64,000 nt of DNA, taken from positions 185,731,956 to 185,795,955 of the forward strand of contig CP136063.1 in NCBI GenBank assembly GCA_032622095.1. Direction: 5' to 3'. Shown one piece after another: positions 53,470 to 63,715 of the stretch; the first letter of the stretch is position 1, and each line of letters begins with the position of its first letter. The stretch comes from Siphonodentalium dalli. Taxonomy: Eukaryota; Mollusca; Scaphopoda; Gadilida; Siphonodentaliidae. A model generated the notes under the pieces. The model had not been told where the DNA came from and did no database searches. It saw only the letters and a program-made list of their open reading frames with translations. The position numbers were made by a program, and so were the translations under genes.

Positions 53470-53845
53470 TAACGGATTCTCTTTGGCACTGTGCCAAGCA
53501 TAACTAATCATTAGTCTTTGTGTTTGCTGTGTTCGATGATCTCCAGTGATTTCCAAGACTGTCATCATTTAATTAATATTGAAAAATAATTGCCATATGG
53601 ACAATGGTTTATGAACACGCTGGCGCAGTGGGCGTGTCTATTGTAGCCCACTGGGAAAAGCAGAAAAAATATTAGGTGTGTCTAAATAAGATGTAATAAT
53701 GTCATAATCTTATATGTCATTGTCAGAAGACTACAAGTAATAATATGATAAAATTTCTAGCAACGATCTCATATCTATTTATGAAGGATCTTGGTTCTTA
53801 TTTAAATGTTCAACAATTTGTTAGTAATCTCTTATATTGATATCT
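53470..53845. other. Probable distal 3' flank of the adhesion GPCR gene
   Basis: No coding or repeat feature recognised. Confidence 0.3.
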
Positions 53846-54016
53846 ACATTAAAAACCCTAAATAATCGACTCCTTAACCACAGCAGAATTTTTGGTAATT
53901 TTTCAGGATTTAGTCGGAAATATGACTTGTTGCCATTCATTGGAAAGCTCTCACTGAGAAAATTACCCATAATTCTGCTGTGGTTAAGGAGTCGATTATT
54001 TAGGGCATTTACTGTA
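53846..54016. mobile_element. Family A MITE in the adhesion GPCR 3' UTR
   Basis: AAACCCTAAATAATCGACTC to GATTATTTAGGGCATTTACTGTA with most of one inner arm deleted. It lies 25 bp beyond the GPCR stop codon on the minus-strand transcript. Confidence 0.88.
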
Positions 54017-54041
54017 CATCAGGTTGCAAATAATTTGCAGT

Positions 54042-54185
54042 TTATAATTTTGTATCTATACGTGAAACATCCAGACTACCATTTGGTATGGACTGTTTCT
54101 TTGAATGTGTTTTATTTGATTGAATTCCTGACGTACTCCTTGTTGTACTTGTTGATTCCAAAATTTTTCTGTATTCGTTCCGTAC
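54042..54185 (-). CDS. Adhesion GPCR terminal exon (cytoplasmic tail)
   Basis: Acceptor ATTTTTTTCAG. Encodes VRNEYRKILESTSTTRS and continues Ser/Lys-rich to VSRIDTKL and TAA. VRxEYxK directly after TM7 is the expected helix-8 start. The final T-K-L fits a class I PDZ ligand (S/T-x-hydrophobic). Confidence 0.9.
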   Translation of the reverse strand, partial: VRNEYRKILESTSTTRSTSGIQSNKTHSKKQSIPNGSLDVSRIDTKL

Positions 54186-57100
54186 CTGAAAAAATATAAA
54201 GATACAAGTGATGTAAAATCTTCAATCTAACGTTATTTTGATAACATGAACAAAGCCAACAACATGTGGTAATGGCCAAGCCTGCCATGTCTGTCATTAG
54301 CAGAATGAGGTTCCCAGAGGTAGCATTTATTGATGCTACAATGCACAGTGGTCTAGCATCACTAAATTCACCCGCTGGGGACCTCATTCTGCTTAGGCCT
54401 CATCTTCTTGGAAGTATCTATAGTCTCAAATTAACATTGTTTTTAGTTACTTTTTCCCATCTGGGATGTTTCTATATCCCCTAATTTGCAGAAGATAAAA
54501 TGCATAATCGAGGTGACTAAATGGGTGAACATCACCCACTTCAACTGGGGAAATTCAATTCTAGGTTTCCCATAGGAGTTGAGGCCTAACCAGAATGAGG
54601 TTCCCAGAGTGTGAAGTTGGTGATGCTAGCGCATCGTGTGGGAAAGTGTCACTAAATTCACCCTCTGGGAACCTCATTCTGCAAATGACAGACACACTAT
54701 TTGAAGGCTTGGATGTAAAATCTTCAATCTAACATTGTTTTGATAATATGAACATGGACATGTCTTTTCTGTTGACCATGACTCCCACAATTTTCATCTT
54801 CTGCAAATTGACAAGAGTACATCTGTGCTCTATCAGGCATGTGGTAGTTATCTGATGATAAAAGCTGATACATGTAAAGTGTTTGATAATATAACATATC
54901 TATAGTAATCTATGGTGCCTTTATAACCAATACACTCAGCACACAGGATTTCATTACCATAGTGGAATTGAGTGACCAGTTTCTTTATGAATAACTTTTA
55001 CTTCCTTGTAGAAATTAGAACTTACTTGCCAAATTTTTTGCCAAATGAAAATAAATTTGGTCAAATATGACATTTGGCAAGTGGCAGCGTGAACCCTGGT
55101 TGCATCACATAAATAAAGAAAGCGGATTCCTTGTAGGACCCTGAAATTTCCGACTTTCAAATATTTTATACAGGATTTTTGAGATTCTTCCACTACATCC
55201 ATATCTGTCAAATAAAAAAAATCCAATCTTTATCTAAGATACTTATGACACAAACCTTTGAGCTGAAAAGACAATGGTAGAGGTAAATGAATAGTCCTTG
55301 CAAGCTGTTAAGAATGGCGAAGATATAGGCGAATGCAACTGTTTCTGCATTTATGAATAAGTAACCAAACAACCATGTCAGTCCAAGAAGCACCTCCATA
55401 GCAATGCAGCCCTGCACCCATGATCTGAAATAAAGACACATTGGGTTACATGACAAGTCACTATGGAAATCTTTTGATTTGCCTGTTGAAATTAGGCACA
55501 TATACACGGAATCACAGCCACTGAATGCATAATGTTGTATACCACATGCTGAATGCAAGTCGGAACTACTTTGTGTATAATATAGCCAATATGTAGATTT
55601 ATGTAAACAATCCGCTTTAGGTGATGACCCCAAAATTTCTGTTTGGTCGTGAGACCTAAATCACAATTATATTAACTATGGACACCACAGTGAAGGAATG
55701 AATTTCCCGATAGATGGGTGATGAATACAGATCACCACTTGCATCTCTGAAATCTTTCTTTGAACTCATTATGCATAGCACATGTTTACATTTTACTCAA
55801 GCTCCACTCTCGCGAAATATATCCTTGCACCATCCACAACTCATCCGATAAAAGATTCTCATTTAAGATGTGTGTTGTGTTCTGTCTATATATTCAATTG
55901 TAGCCATTGAAGCAACAATTGCCATATACATTCAGGCCCTGTAATTAGTTGAATTTCAATCAACGCTGATTCAAGGTGTTACAAGTGATTTTATGTGAAT
56001 ATTAACCCTTCCATGACTGGAGCTTCCTGAAACTTGTGAAAACCTTGTGCCAATGCATTCCCTTATATACGAATCTCCCATAAGGAGTAAAAAGGTATAT
56101 GACTAGGTAATCCGTACTTTTTCACAAACCACATTTGGTCCTGAACGAGGATTTACAATAATCGAAACGCGTTGACCACATAGCAAAGGATTAGTTTTAT
56201 ACTGGTGTTTTTCCTGGAGAATTCATTTTCTCATATACCTTACTCTCTCCCATAAGGAGCTTTGTATATACAAGAGAATACATTGGCCTAACAATATTAC
56301 CTTGACCGTGTATTCTCTTATATATGTGTGGCTCCCTATGGGAGACTCGCATATATAAGAAAATGCACTGGCACAGGTTCTGTAATGCAGCACCAGCGCA
56401 GCTCCTGACATGAAAAGGTTAATCATTTAATTCAATGTATCATGATAACTCAGTTTGGTTCAAGAAGGCCATGTAGCTGGAAAGCTGAAACTTTATTTCT
56501 CAGTATACATTTTCACTTACCTTACTCGAACACTAGTTTCCTTTGATTTGAAGACGTAATCTTGCTGTTGGCAAACCATAGTCATAGCATACACTAAAAC
56601 TACCGCATTAATCTGGAAAAAAGGGAATATTATGAGTCCTGAGCCAATAATGGAAAAGGATCCTAGAGTCTAATTGCCGATAGCCTGAATGCCTATTACC
56701 GAGGTTGATGCCAATTGTGTAAATAATTAAAGGTACTCAATCCGATCAGAGGGTCCTATATTACTATTTCTTTGATATAATTGATTCGAGTCGAGGAACC
56801 TACCAATCAACGCTCAGGGTGATCAGATATCAATATTTGAAGTTTCGTTATTTCTATTCTTTCTGTCCCAGAACACAGTCAAAATTGCGTTATTATTACC
56901 ACTTGATTTTAGAGTTATCCATCCTTGTCTGTTTGAATAGTGTTTTGGTGTACACATCTCGAGCAGATTACGAAGTTAAGGGCAATTATTAGTACTCATC
57001 TCGAGAAAATAACAAATTTCAAAAATCAATATCTAATAACTCTGAGCTTTGTTTGATGGGTTCCTCGACTCGAATCAAATATTTTTTAACCCCAAAGCCA

Positions 57101-60100
57101 AAGAAATAGTAATATAAGACCCTCTGATCGGATTGTTGTTGTTGGAATCTGTTGAGATGGGGACCCTCTGATCGGATTGAGTACCTTTAACTACACAGTA
57201 GTAAATTTACTAAAGCTGAATTGGTCACTCTCACAGTTTTTTTTTTGTGATGAAGTTACCCAAGTTAGGCAAATCTCACAATATGAACGCAATTTAAGTG
57301 ACTGTTCAGTTTTGGCAAGTGATAGCTCTAAATCATTTTGAATAAAATTTATTTAAGAAATATTATTACTACTGCAGATGGCGATTTTGATGAATATTTG
57401 GTTGCCATACATGAACATTTATTAACCTGGGTAACTTTATCACAATTCTCCACAACCTGGATAACTTTATCATAATATCGGGAAGCTGGGTAACTTTGGC
57501 ACAAAATACCGGTGAGAGTAACCAACTACTAAGCTCTTTATCATGTCAGCTATTTTACTAAAATTTCAAAGTCAATTTCAAAATGTTTCCGCGAGAAAAT
57601 TGAGGTATTCCATTTAAAGGCTCCTGATGGGCATACACCATATATATATATATCCATGTTTTTATATCGATCTTTGAATGAAATACTATTAAATATTAGA
57701 AAACACATCCAAATGGGTACTTTGCACTCAATGGGAGAATCGATTCATTTGTGTAAAGCTTAAGTACTTACAAGGAGAATAATTCCAACTGGTGCAGCAA
57801 AACTCCAGATGAAGTGTCTGTCAGTTGTGAGCCAGCAACTGTAAGGTAAATGGACATGGCTTGTTTGAATAGTCTTATTACATTCCTAAATTATATTTAA
57901 ACTTAAACATAGTGAACATCAAAAGATAATAATAACAAGAGATGGACTGTCGTCCGGTGCATACCCCCTCGTGGCATACCGCCTAGTGTGGGCATATCTA
58001 TAACTTATGATGGCTATACTCAGACATATGGAACCAGAAATCAGCATTTTCATATAAACAAAGATGAATAACTATAGAACAAAAAACCAAAACAAACATT
58101 TGAATGTGCCATTAAATGTCCTCATAGTGGTGAACATCCATACAAAATTTCATTGAGATCCGAGCATTACTGTTCAAGTTATGAGCTGAACAGATATCGG
58201 ATGGATCAAACAGCCAACATTTCCAGATAAACAAAGATGAATTACTCTAGAATGGAAAAGCAGAACAGAACAATGGAACCCCCTATTGAATGTCCTCATA
58301 GCAGTGAACATCTATACCAAATTCCATTGAGATCCCAGCACAACAGTTGAAGTTACGACATGAACAGACACCAGACGGACCAAAAAGCCAACATTTCCAG
58401 ATGAACAAAGATAAATAACTCTAGAATGGAAAAGCGGAACAAAACGATGGAACCCTCCTTTTCATGTCATCATAGTAGTGAACATCCATACCAAATCCCA
58501 TTGAGATCCCAGTACAACTGTAGAAGTTACGACATGAACAGACACCAGACGAACCAAAAAGCCAACATTTCCAGATGAACAAAGATGTATAACTCTAGAA
58601 TGGAAAATCCGAACAAAACGATGGAACCCTCTATTGAATGCCCTCATAGTAGTGAACATCCATACAAAATTTCATTGAGATCCGAGCACTACTGTTCAGG
58701 TTATGACATGAACAGACACCAGATGGACCAAAAATCCAACATTTCGAGATAAACAAAGATGAATAACTCTAGATTGGAAAATCCGAACAAAACGATGGAA
58801 CCCTCTTTTTAATGTCCTCATAGTTGTGAACATCCACACCATATTTGGTGGAGATCCCAGCACAACTGTTGAAGTTACGACATGAACAGACACCAGACGA
58901 ACCAAAAAGCCACTATTTCCAGATAAACAAAGATGAATAACTCTAGAATGGAAAATCCAAACAAAATGATGGAACCCTCTATTTAATGTCCTCATAATAG
59001 TGAACATCCATACCTAATTTCATTAAGATCCGAGCACTACTGTTCAAGTTATGACACGAACAGACATCGGACGGACGTACGGACTCACGCACGCACGGCT
59101 CGACGGACGGACGGACAGGTGCAAAACAGTATACCCCCCTTTTTTTTTTAAAAGGGGGTATAATAATAATACTAATCAATCCATTTAATTACATGCATGA
59201 TACAGGTACCAGTAGACTGGAATTAGTTCTCACTGAGAGCTTTCCGATGAATGGCAACAAGCCATATTTCCGACTAAATCCTGAAAAATTACCCATAATT
59301 CTGCTGTGGTTAAGGAGTTGATTATTCAGAGCATTACTGTATTGTAAATATGATATGTCTCAATACTCATGAAACTGTATAATATGAGTTTAACGAGAAT
59401 AAACTAATTGGTAATTGATATATTATCTTTTCATGATACTGTCATCTGCTAATTTATTCTGAACACCCCTCTAATTGAATAGTAGAGCATTCCATTGTAT
59501 ACTTTTATAACAGAATGGGAGAGTCCATTTAGTTTAGAAAAGGTTAAAAGTAAAGGACACTTACTGAGTAGGTGTACCATATCCATCATGATAGATCCCA
59601 GCAGAAACACCAACAATCACAGCTGGTATACCTGTATTAAAGAGAAAAGGTGTAGTGGTTTGAAAGGGACATACTTCCAGTCACTAAAATAGTCACCGGA
59701 TTATTCCATAAAAATGCTCTAAAATTGCAATACAGAATTTGCGATAAAAGATTTACATAACATTACTGCATTAATGGTCACATTATTTTGTGCGTCTGAA
59801 TTTTTTAAATATATAGTTTGCCTGGTTCAATTTTTTCTTTCTTCCAGATGACGAGGTCAAACCTTCTTTGTTGGCCATTGTGCATTCACATCTTTAAAGA
59901 CATATTGTGGACTTGTTCGGGTGCACGAAAATAATAAGTTAGTACTCATGCGATATGCCAACTGGAGGAACGTAGCATTTTACTAACATAGCTGAAAATC
60001 TTAAACAAATCGACCGTACCACTCCATAGAAAACATCGTGTGAACTACGCTCAATAGTAAATATTTACTTCTCAATTCTAGATGCAACAATCGGCGTTAA

Positions 60101-61958
60101 ACTAAAGCAAATGATTTTGCAATCGAGAGTTACTGCATTTCATTAATATATAAGAATGATGTGCGAGTTGTCAATTTGGATATAATATTTGTAAAAATAA
60201 CTACTTTAAGAAAAATTATTCTCCATTTCTATTTTATCACTCCACAGGAGTGTTTCACATCACTTTAATGATCTTGAATGTGACTGTGAACGATTAAAAT
60301 AAAAAACACTATTTTCCAATTAAGACATATTGTGGAAGGTGTGTCGTTTTAAAAAATAATAATGCACACATTTAAATATGACATATCTGCCTTTCATTTT
60401 CAAAATAATGAAGTAGGATGATTTTTTAACCATTTTTCCTTCAACTATGTACAAAACTTTTAGTTTCACAAATGTACAATTACTTACCATAACCAAAGAG
60501 ATAATAAAATGGAAGCCTTGATTTCTCTGAATCGAAGACCTGAATAAGCATAAATAGGATGTGGAGACCTTCCAAGTACATCCACATGAACACGCTCAGG
60601 AAGAAAAAGTGTAGAAAGAAAGCTATAACTGTACAAGCAGTCTGAAAAGAAAGAAAGTTGTCAATAAATAGAGAGCTATATTCCACCTTGTCTTATGAAC
60701 AAAATATTTGCTCATTCCAATTATCCTGATATCTTTTTAATCCTTTCTTTACTAAATATATTCTCCTCTCAGTTACAAAAATTATACATTGGAAATTTGG
60801 AATGGTCTACTAATCATCTAGAGCTTTCATCTAGGGGTGATCCTAAACATCATAGTAACATTTCAAGACAATTCTCAAATAAATGTGAGCTGCAGTGTGT
60901 GCCAATGAATTCAAATGTGAAATCCAAGATCCATGAATTCTGAAAAAATTGATGGCTCCCATCCAGAGGTCGATCACCTCGAAGATCATTTAGTGTTGAT
61001 CGGATGAGGGATATGGCCTGTAGAGTTGCCGAAGAATTTAGTCATGCAAAGAGTAAAATCCAAGATGGCCATGTTTTAAAAAAAAATTTGAAAACATTTC
61101 ATTGCTCCCATTTAGTGGTCACCCCGAAGATCCATATGAAGTTTGGTGACTATCAAATAAGGGATGTGGTGTGATGGGTGTGCCAAAGGATTTAGAAATG
61201 CCATATTTTTCATCAAAAATAGTTAAAAATCGATAGCTCCCATCATATGGTGATCCTAAACATGCCTGTAAATTTTAAAAACATTTCTCCAATAAATGCG
61301 GGCTGCAGCATGTGCCGTTGGATTCAAATTTAAAATCCAAGCTGGCTGCTGGCAGCGATGTTTTGTAACAAATTTCAGAAAGAAATTTGATTGCTCCCAT
61401 CTAGAGATGATCCTAAACATGCCTGTAAATTTTCAGATAATTTCTCAAATAAATGAGGGCTGCAGGATGTGCCAATGGATTCAAATGTGAAATCCAAGAT
61501 GGAAGCAGGAGGTGAATTTGGAAAATAATTTATGGCTCCCATCTGGAGGTCACCCCGAAGATGAAGTTTGGTGACGATCAGAATGATGTGGCCTGTAGGG
61601 TGTGCTGAAGGAAATTGCAGATGGACGCACGCACACACTTCATCAAGTTGAGCTAAACAAGGACCCATTTATTCGATAATTTTACAGATCAATGTGCCAA
61701 GTCTACAAATTTTCCACAAGAGAATGATTGAATTGTCCTTTTCACCAAGTGACAGACAGTGCGAAAAACACTTGTTTTCTCTATCTTCTTGTTGAATTAT
61801 CTTATTTTTGCTACAAAAAGTTGTGGGTATATAGATACATGTTTATGATACAAACCTCGTTCTCTGTTCTGTTAATGCCAGCAAGGAAGAGCACCTCAGC
61901 AATAATCAAGCAAGCAACCAAGTTTTTGTGGATAGAATTCCTCTCTCCTTGAAGTGAT
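54042..61958 (-). CDS. Adhesion-class (family B2) GPCR, 3' half, seven exons
   Basis: In transcript order the exons are 61958-61856, 60641-60488, 59631-59565, 57838-57772, 56612-56521, 55424-55256 and 54185-54042. All junctions are GT/AG and in frame, for 264 residues plus stop. Read-out includes ERNSIHKNL (ICL1), AEVLFLAGINRT (TM2), HFFFLSVFMWMYLEGLH (TM3), GYGIPAVIVGVSAG (TM4), CWLTTDRHFIWSFAAPVG (ECL2/TM5), LLGLTWLFGYLFI (TM6) and YIFAILNSLQGLFIYLYHC (TM7). The conserved ECL1 and ECL2 Cys pair is present. These are hallmark adhesion-GPCR motifs, close to the latrophilin/ADGRE/CELSR branch, with subfamily not resolvable. Product: a plasma-membrane receptor. The tail is short and ends T-K-L. 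TM1, GPS and ectodomain exons lie beyond 64000. Confidence 0.95.
54277..54711. mobile_element. Family B hAT-like MITE, long variant, in a GPCR intron
   Basis: CAAGCCTGCCATGTCTG to GAAGGCTTG with four GAGGTTCCCAGAGG-type arms. On both sides lies the same ~45-bp sequence GATGTAAAATCTTCAATCTA (54210 and 54712). Confidence 0.85.
54758..55255. other. Adhesion GPCR last intron, no other feature
   Basis: A 90-codon minus frame (54954-55226) overlaps but has no recognisable similarity. Confidence 0.35.
55256..55424 (-). CDS. Adhesion GPCR exon with TM6 and TM7
   Basis: Acceptor TCTTTATTTCAG, donor GTTTGT. Encodes SWVQGCIAMEVLLGLTWLFG, then INAETVAFAYIFAILNSLQG and LFIYLYHCLFSSK. The GLTW and NSLQGLFI motifs are diagnostic of the class. 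Confidence 0.97.
55425..56002. other. Adhesion GPCR intron, no feature recognised
   Basis: Unique AT-rich sequence. Confidence 0.35.
56088..56245 (+). mobile_element. 158-bp retroposon-like insert with 14-bp target duplication
   Basis: TCTCCCATAAGGAG occurs at 56074-56087 and again at 56246-56259, immediately flanking the insert. A 14-bp duplication is typical of target-primed retroelements such as LINE/SINE and Penelope-like elements. The insert carries a hammerhead-like motif. It has no coding content. Confidence 0.8.
56136..56178 (+). ncRNA. Degenerate type-I hammerhead-ribozyme-like motif
   Basis: Stem I TGGTC (56136-56140) pairs with GACCA (56174-56178). Core CTGAACGA (56141-56148) equals CTGANGA with one extra base. 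Stem II GATT/AATC (56150-56153/56160-56163) is followed by GAAA (56164-56167), then CGCGTT with minimal stem III and a GUU cleavage triplet. The GAAACGCG layout is that of the minimal hammerheads of schistosome SINE-like and Penelope-like elements. The inserted base suggests reduced or lost activity. Confidence 0.6.
56521..56612 (-). CDS. Adhesion GPCR exon, end of TM5 and ICL3
   Basis: Acceptor CCCTTTTTTCCAG, donor GTAAGT. Encodes INAVVLVYAMTMVCQQQDY then VFKSKETSVRV. Phase 0 in, phase 2 out. Confidence 0.95.
56727..57190. mobile_element. Family F element, short form
   Basis: TTAA-flanked AGGTACTCAATCCGATCAGA and TCTGATCGGATTGAGTACCT ends. The interior has paired TTGATTCGAGTCGAGGAACC and GGTTCCTCGACTCGAATCAA arms. 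Confidence 0.92.
57191..57771. other. Adhesion GPCR intron with small repeats
   Basis: Three ~30-bp related units around AACCTGGGTAACTTTATCAC (57425-57500) and a short TA microsatellite near 57640. Nothing else recognised. Confidence 0.5.
57772..57838 (-). CDS. Adhesion GPCR exon, ECL2 and start of TM5
   Basis: Acceptor CATTTACCTTACAG, donor GTAAGT. Encodes CWLTTDRHFIWSFAAPVG and IILL. The Cys is the conserved ECL2 disulfide residue. Confidence 0.96.
57941..59163. mobile_element. Element with ~175-bp tandem core, long copy
   Basis: Same head (GATGGACTGTCGTCCGGT) and hairpin tail (ATACCCCCCT, T run, AAAAGGGGGTATA) as 1971-2720, with about six core units carrying ATAACTCTAGAATGGAAA and CATCCATACCAAATT. 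Reverse frames such as 58696-59007 are repeat translations. Confidence 0.75.
59229..59341. mobile_element. Half copy of family A MITE
   Basis: Only the right arm from TCTCACTGAGAGC to GCATTACTGTA is present. Confidence 0.88.
59400..59548. mobile_element. Family I fragment
   Basis: ACTGTCATCTGCTAATTTAT, TTCCATTGTATAC and the decayed terminus TTTAGTTTAGAAAAGGTTAA match the right part of 21281-21548. Confidence 0.6.
59565..59631 (-). CDS. Adhesion GPCR exon, TM4 to ECL2
   Basis: Acceptor CTCTTTAATACAG, donor GTAAGT. Encodes IPAVIVGVSAGIYHDGYGTP and T. Phase 1 in, phase 2 out, completing His before CWL in the next exon. Confidence 0.95.
59632..60487. other. Adhesion GPCR intron, no feature recognised
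   Basis: AT-rich unique sequence. Confidence 0.35.
60488..60641 (-). CDS. Adhesion GPCR exon, TM3 to start of TM4
   Basis: Acceptor TTTCTTTCTTTTCAG, donor GTAAGT. Encodes TACTVIAFFLHFFFLSVFMW, then MYLEGLHILFMLIQVFDSEK and the TM4 start YYLFGYG. The Cys in TACT is the TM3-top disulfide partner. Confidence 0.97.
60738..61640. repeat. Family I fragment fused to a family G array
   Basis: 60738-60815 reads TTAATCCTTTCTTTACTAAA and TACATTGG..AATGGTCTAC (family I). From 60815 the G landmarks take over: GATCCTAAACAT, GTGAAATCCAAGATGG, GGCTCCCATC, CCCCGAAGAT. About five units. Confidence 0.7.
61856..61958 (-). CDS. Adhesion GPCR exon, ICL1 and TM2 (first exon in window)
   Basis: Acceptor ATTATATTCACTAG, donor GTTTGT. 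Encodes SLQGERNSIHKNL then VACLIIAEVLFLAGINRTEN and E. The HKNL and AExxFLxG motifs place it after TM1, whose exon is not in the window. Phase 2 in, phase 0 out. Confidence 0.95.
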
Positions 61959-61981
61959 CTAGTGAATATAATAATAACATA

Positions 61982-62244
61982 TTAACCCTTTGAGTGCCAG
62001 GGGCCGATCTCATCGGCCCTAAACCTACAAAATAAGTCTGTTAAAGAATATAAGAATAAATTATTAAAATTGTAAAAAATTGTTAAAAAAAAAAAAAAAA
62101 AAAAAATAATAATAATAATTGTTAGGCCAATGCATTCTCTTATATATGCGAGGCGACCTATGGTCGACTCGCATATATAAAAGAATGCATTGGCACAGGG
62201 TATATGGGTTGATACAAAAATCGACCTGGCACTCAAACGGTTAA
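61982..62244. mobile_element. Chimeric D/C/E piggyBac-like MITE
   Basis: The ends are D-type (TTAACCCTTTGAGTGCCAG; ATGGGTTGATACAAAAATCG, CACTCAAACGGTTAA). The right hairpin is E-type (GCGAGGCGACCTATGGTCGA). The middle has an A run at 62089-62106. Confidence 0.85.
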
Positions 62245-62289
62245 TACAGTGGCAGATGAGAGGAAATCTTGATCTTTGAAAGCCCTCCT

Positions 62290-62682
62290 TTTCAGAATGA
62301 GGCCCAGGAGGGTGAATTTAGTAATGCTATCCTGCATAGTGGGCTAGAGTCACCAAATTCACCCTCTGAGGACCTCATTCTGCTTAGGCCTCAACTGCTA
62401 TGGGAGACCTAGGATCAGATTAAAGTTTCCCAGTTGAAGTTCGAGGTTGTTTGCCTCGAATATGCAATTTATCTTCTGCAAATTAGGGGATATAGAAACT
62501 TCCCAGGTGGGAAATAATAACTAAAAACAATGTTAATTTGAGACTATATATACTTCCCAGAAGATGAGGCCTAAGCAGAATGAGATCCCCAGAGGGTGAA
62601 CTTGGTGATGCTAGCCTGCCATGTGGGGAAGCATCACTAAATTCACCCTCTGGGGACCTCATTCTGCAAATGTGTCAGACAC
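62290..62682. mobile_element. Family B hAT-like MITE, long variant
   Basis: TCAGAATGAGG left end (outermost bases lost), four GAGGTCCCCAGAGG-type arms, AACTAAAAACAATGTTAATT spacer, GCAAATGTGTCAGACAC right end. Confidence 0.85.
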
Positions 62683-62683
62683 A

Positions 62684-62846
62684 TTAACCCTTTCAGTGCC
62701 AAGTCCGATTTTTGTATCAACCCATATTTCCTTGATCATTTTTCAAATTTATTGATTATAATAATGTGATACATTATGTATCACATTATTATAATCAATA
62801 ATTTTGGGGTTGATAGAAAAACCGGACTTGGCACTGAAAGGGTTAA
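62684..62846. mobile_element. Family D MITE, shortened
   Basis: TTAACCCTTTCAGTGCCAAG to CACTGAAAGGGTTAA, TTAA at both ends. The centre and part of the right arm are deleted. Confidence 0.9.
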
Positions 62847-62854
62847 ATTCAGGC

Positions 62855-63030
62855 TTGGGTAATAGTCTGAAGTGTCGAAGATGGTCTATCTCTTCGGGGA
62901 AACAATTAAATTACAACATCAGTTTTATAAATCCCGATTTTAAGACTACAAATACATGTAGCTATTCTGATAGAGATCAAACTGAAGATGGAGTATGTTC
63001 TTTGTCTATTAGGGGTTTATGTCGATAGTA
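62855..63030. repeat. Family J dispersed repeat
   Basis: Matches 36161-36390 in AAGATGGTCTATCTCTTC, TTATAAATCCCGATTT and AAACTGAAGATGGAGTATG. Confidence 0.5.
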
Positions 63031-63238
63031 ATGTCAACATAATCCATCAAAACATAACTACAATGCCATAACAAACTATTAGATTGATTCTCAGGCAATT
63101 TTTTGGGGAAAAATCATAGAGGAAGGGAGTTTTATTATTATTTTTTAATGCACATAGTAAGCATGGATTATGATACCTTCCTATGTCTAGTAATAATCAG
63201 AAAATGTAGAGGGGACTTTGTTATGCATATGCACTTAT

Positions 63239-63715
63239 TTAAAGGTACTCAATCCGTAAAGAGGGTCCCCATCTCAACAGATTCCAACAACAACAATCCG
63301 ATCAGAGGGTCCTATATTACTATTTCTTTGGCTTTGGGGGTAAAAAATATTTGATTCGAGTCGAGGAACCCATCAAACAAAGCTCAGAGTTATTAGATAT
63401 TGATTTTTGAAATTTGTTATGTTCTCGAGATGAGTACTAATAACTGCCGTAATCTGCTCTGGATGTGTACTCCAAATCTATTCAAACAGACAAGGATGGA
63501 TAACTCTAAAATCAAGTGGTAATTTTAACGCAATTTTGACTGAGTTCTGGGCCAGATAGTATTCCCGATAATGAAAAATAATAGATTTCTAAAATCGATA
63601 TCTAACAAATCTGAGCTTTGATGGGTGACTTCCTCGACTCGAATCAAATATTTTTGACCCCCGAAGCCATTGAAATAGTAATTGAGAGGAGTTTTATCGG
63701 ATTGAGTACCTTTAA
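63239..63715. mobile_element. Family F element, short form
   Basis: TTAA-flanked AGGTACTCAATCC and GGATTGAGTACCT ends, interior arms as in 56727-57190. Confidence 0.9.

Larger units (their letters stand above)
56003..56422. mobile_element. Family C MITE split by a 158-bp insertion
   Basis: TAACCCTTCCATGACTGGAG to ATGAAAAGGTTAA. The first hairpin is interrupted at its loop by 56088-56245. Confidence 0.9.

Noticed and set aside
53846-54199. 120-codon plus-strand frame over the GPCR terminal exon
   Set aside because: Antisense to the terminal exon plus family A sequence.
54954-55226. 90-codon minus-strand frame between GPCR exons
   Set aside because: No similarity, and the GPCR exons splice in frame without it.
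58462-59007. Minus-strand frames with repeated MFTxMR..FHRFVR peptides
   Set aside because: Translation of the ~175-bp tandem core of a transposable element.
61856-61958. Naming the GPCR latrophilin (ADGRL) or CELSR
   Set aside because: The 7TM segment shares features with both. Without the ectodomain and TM1 the subfamily cannot be fixed.
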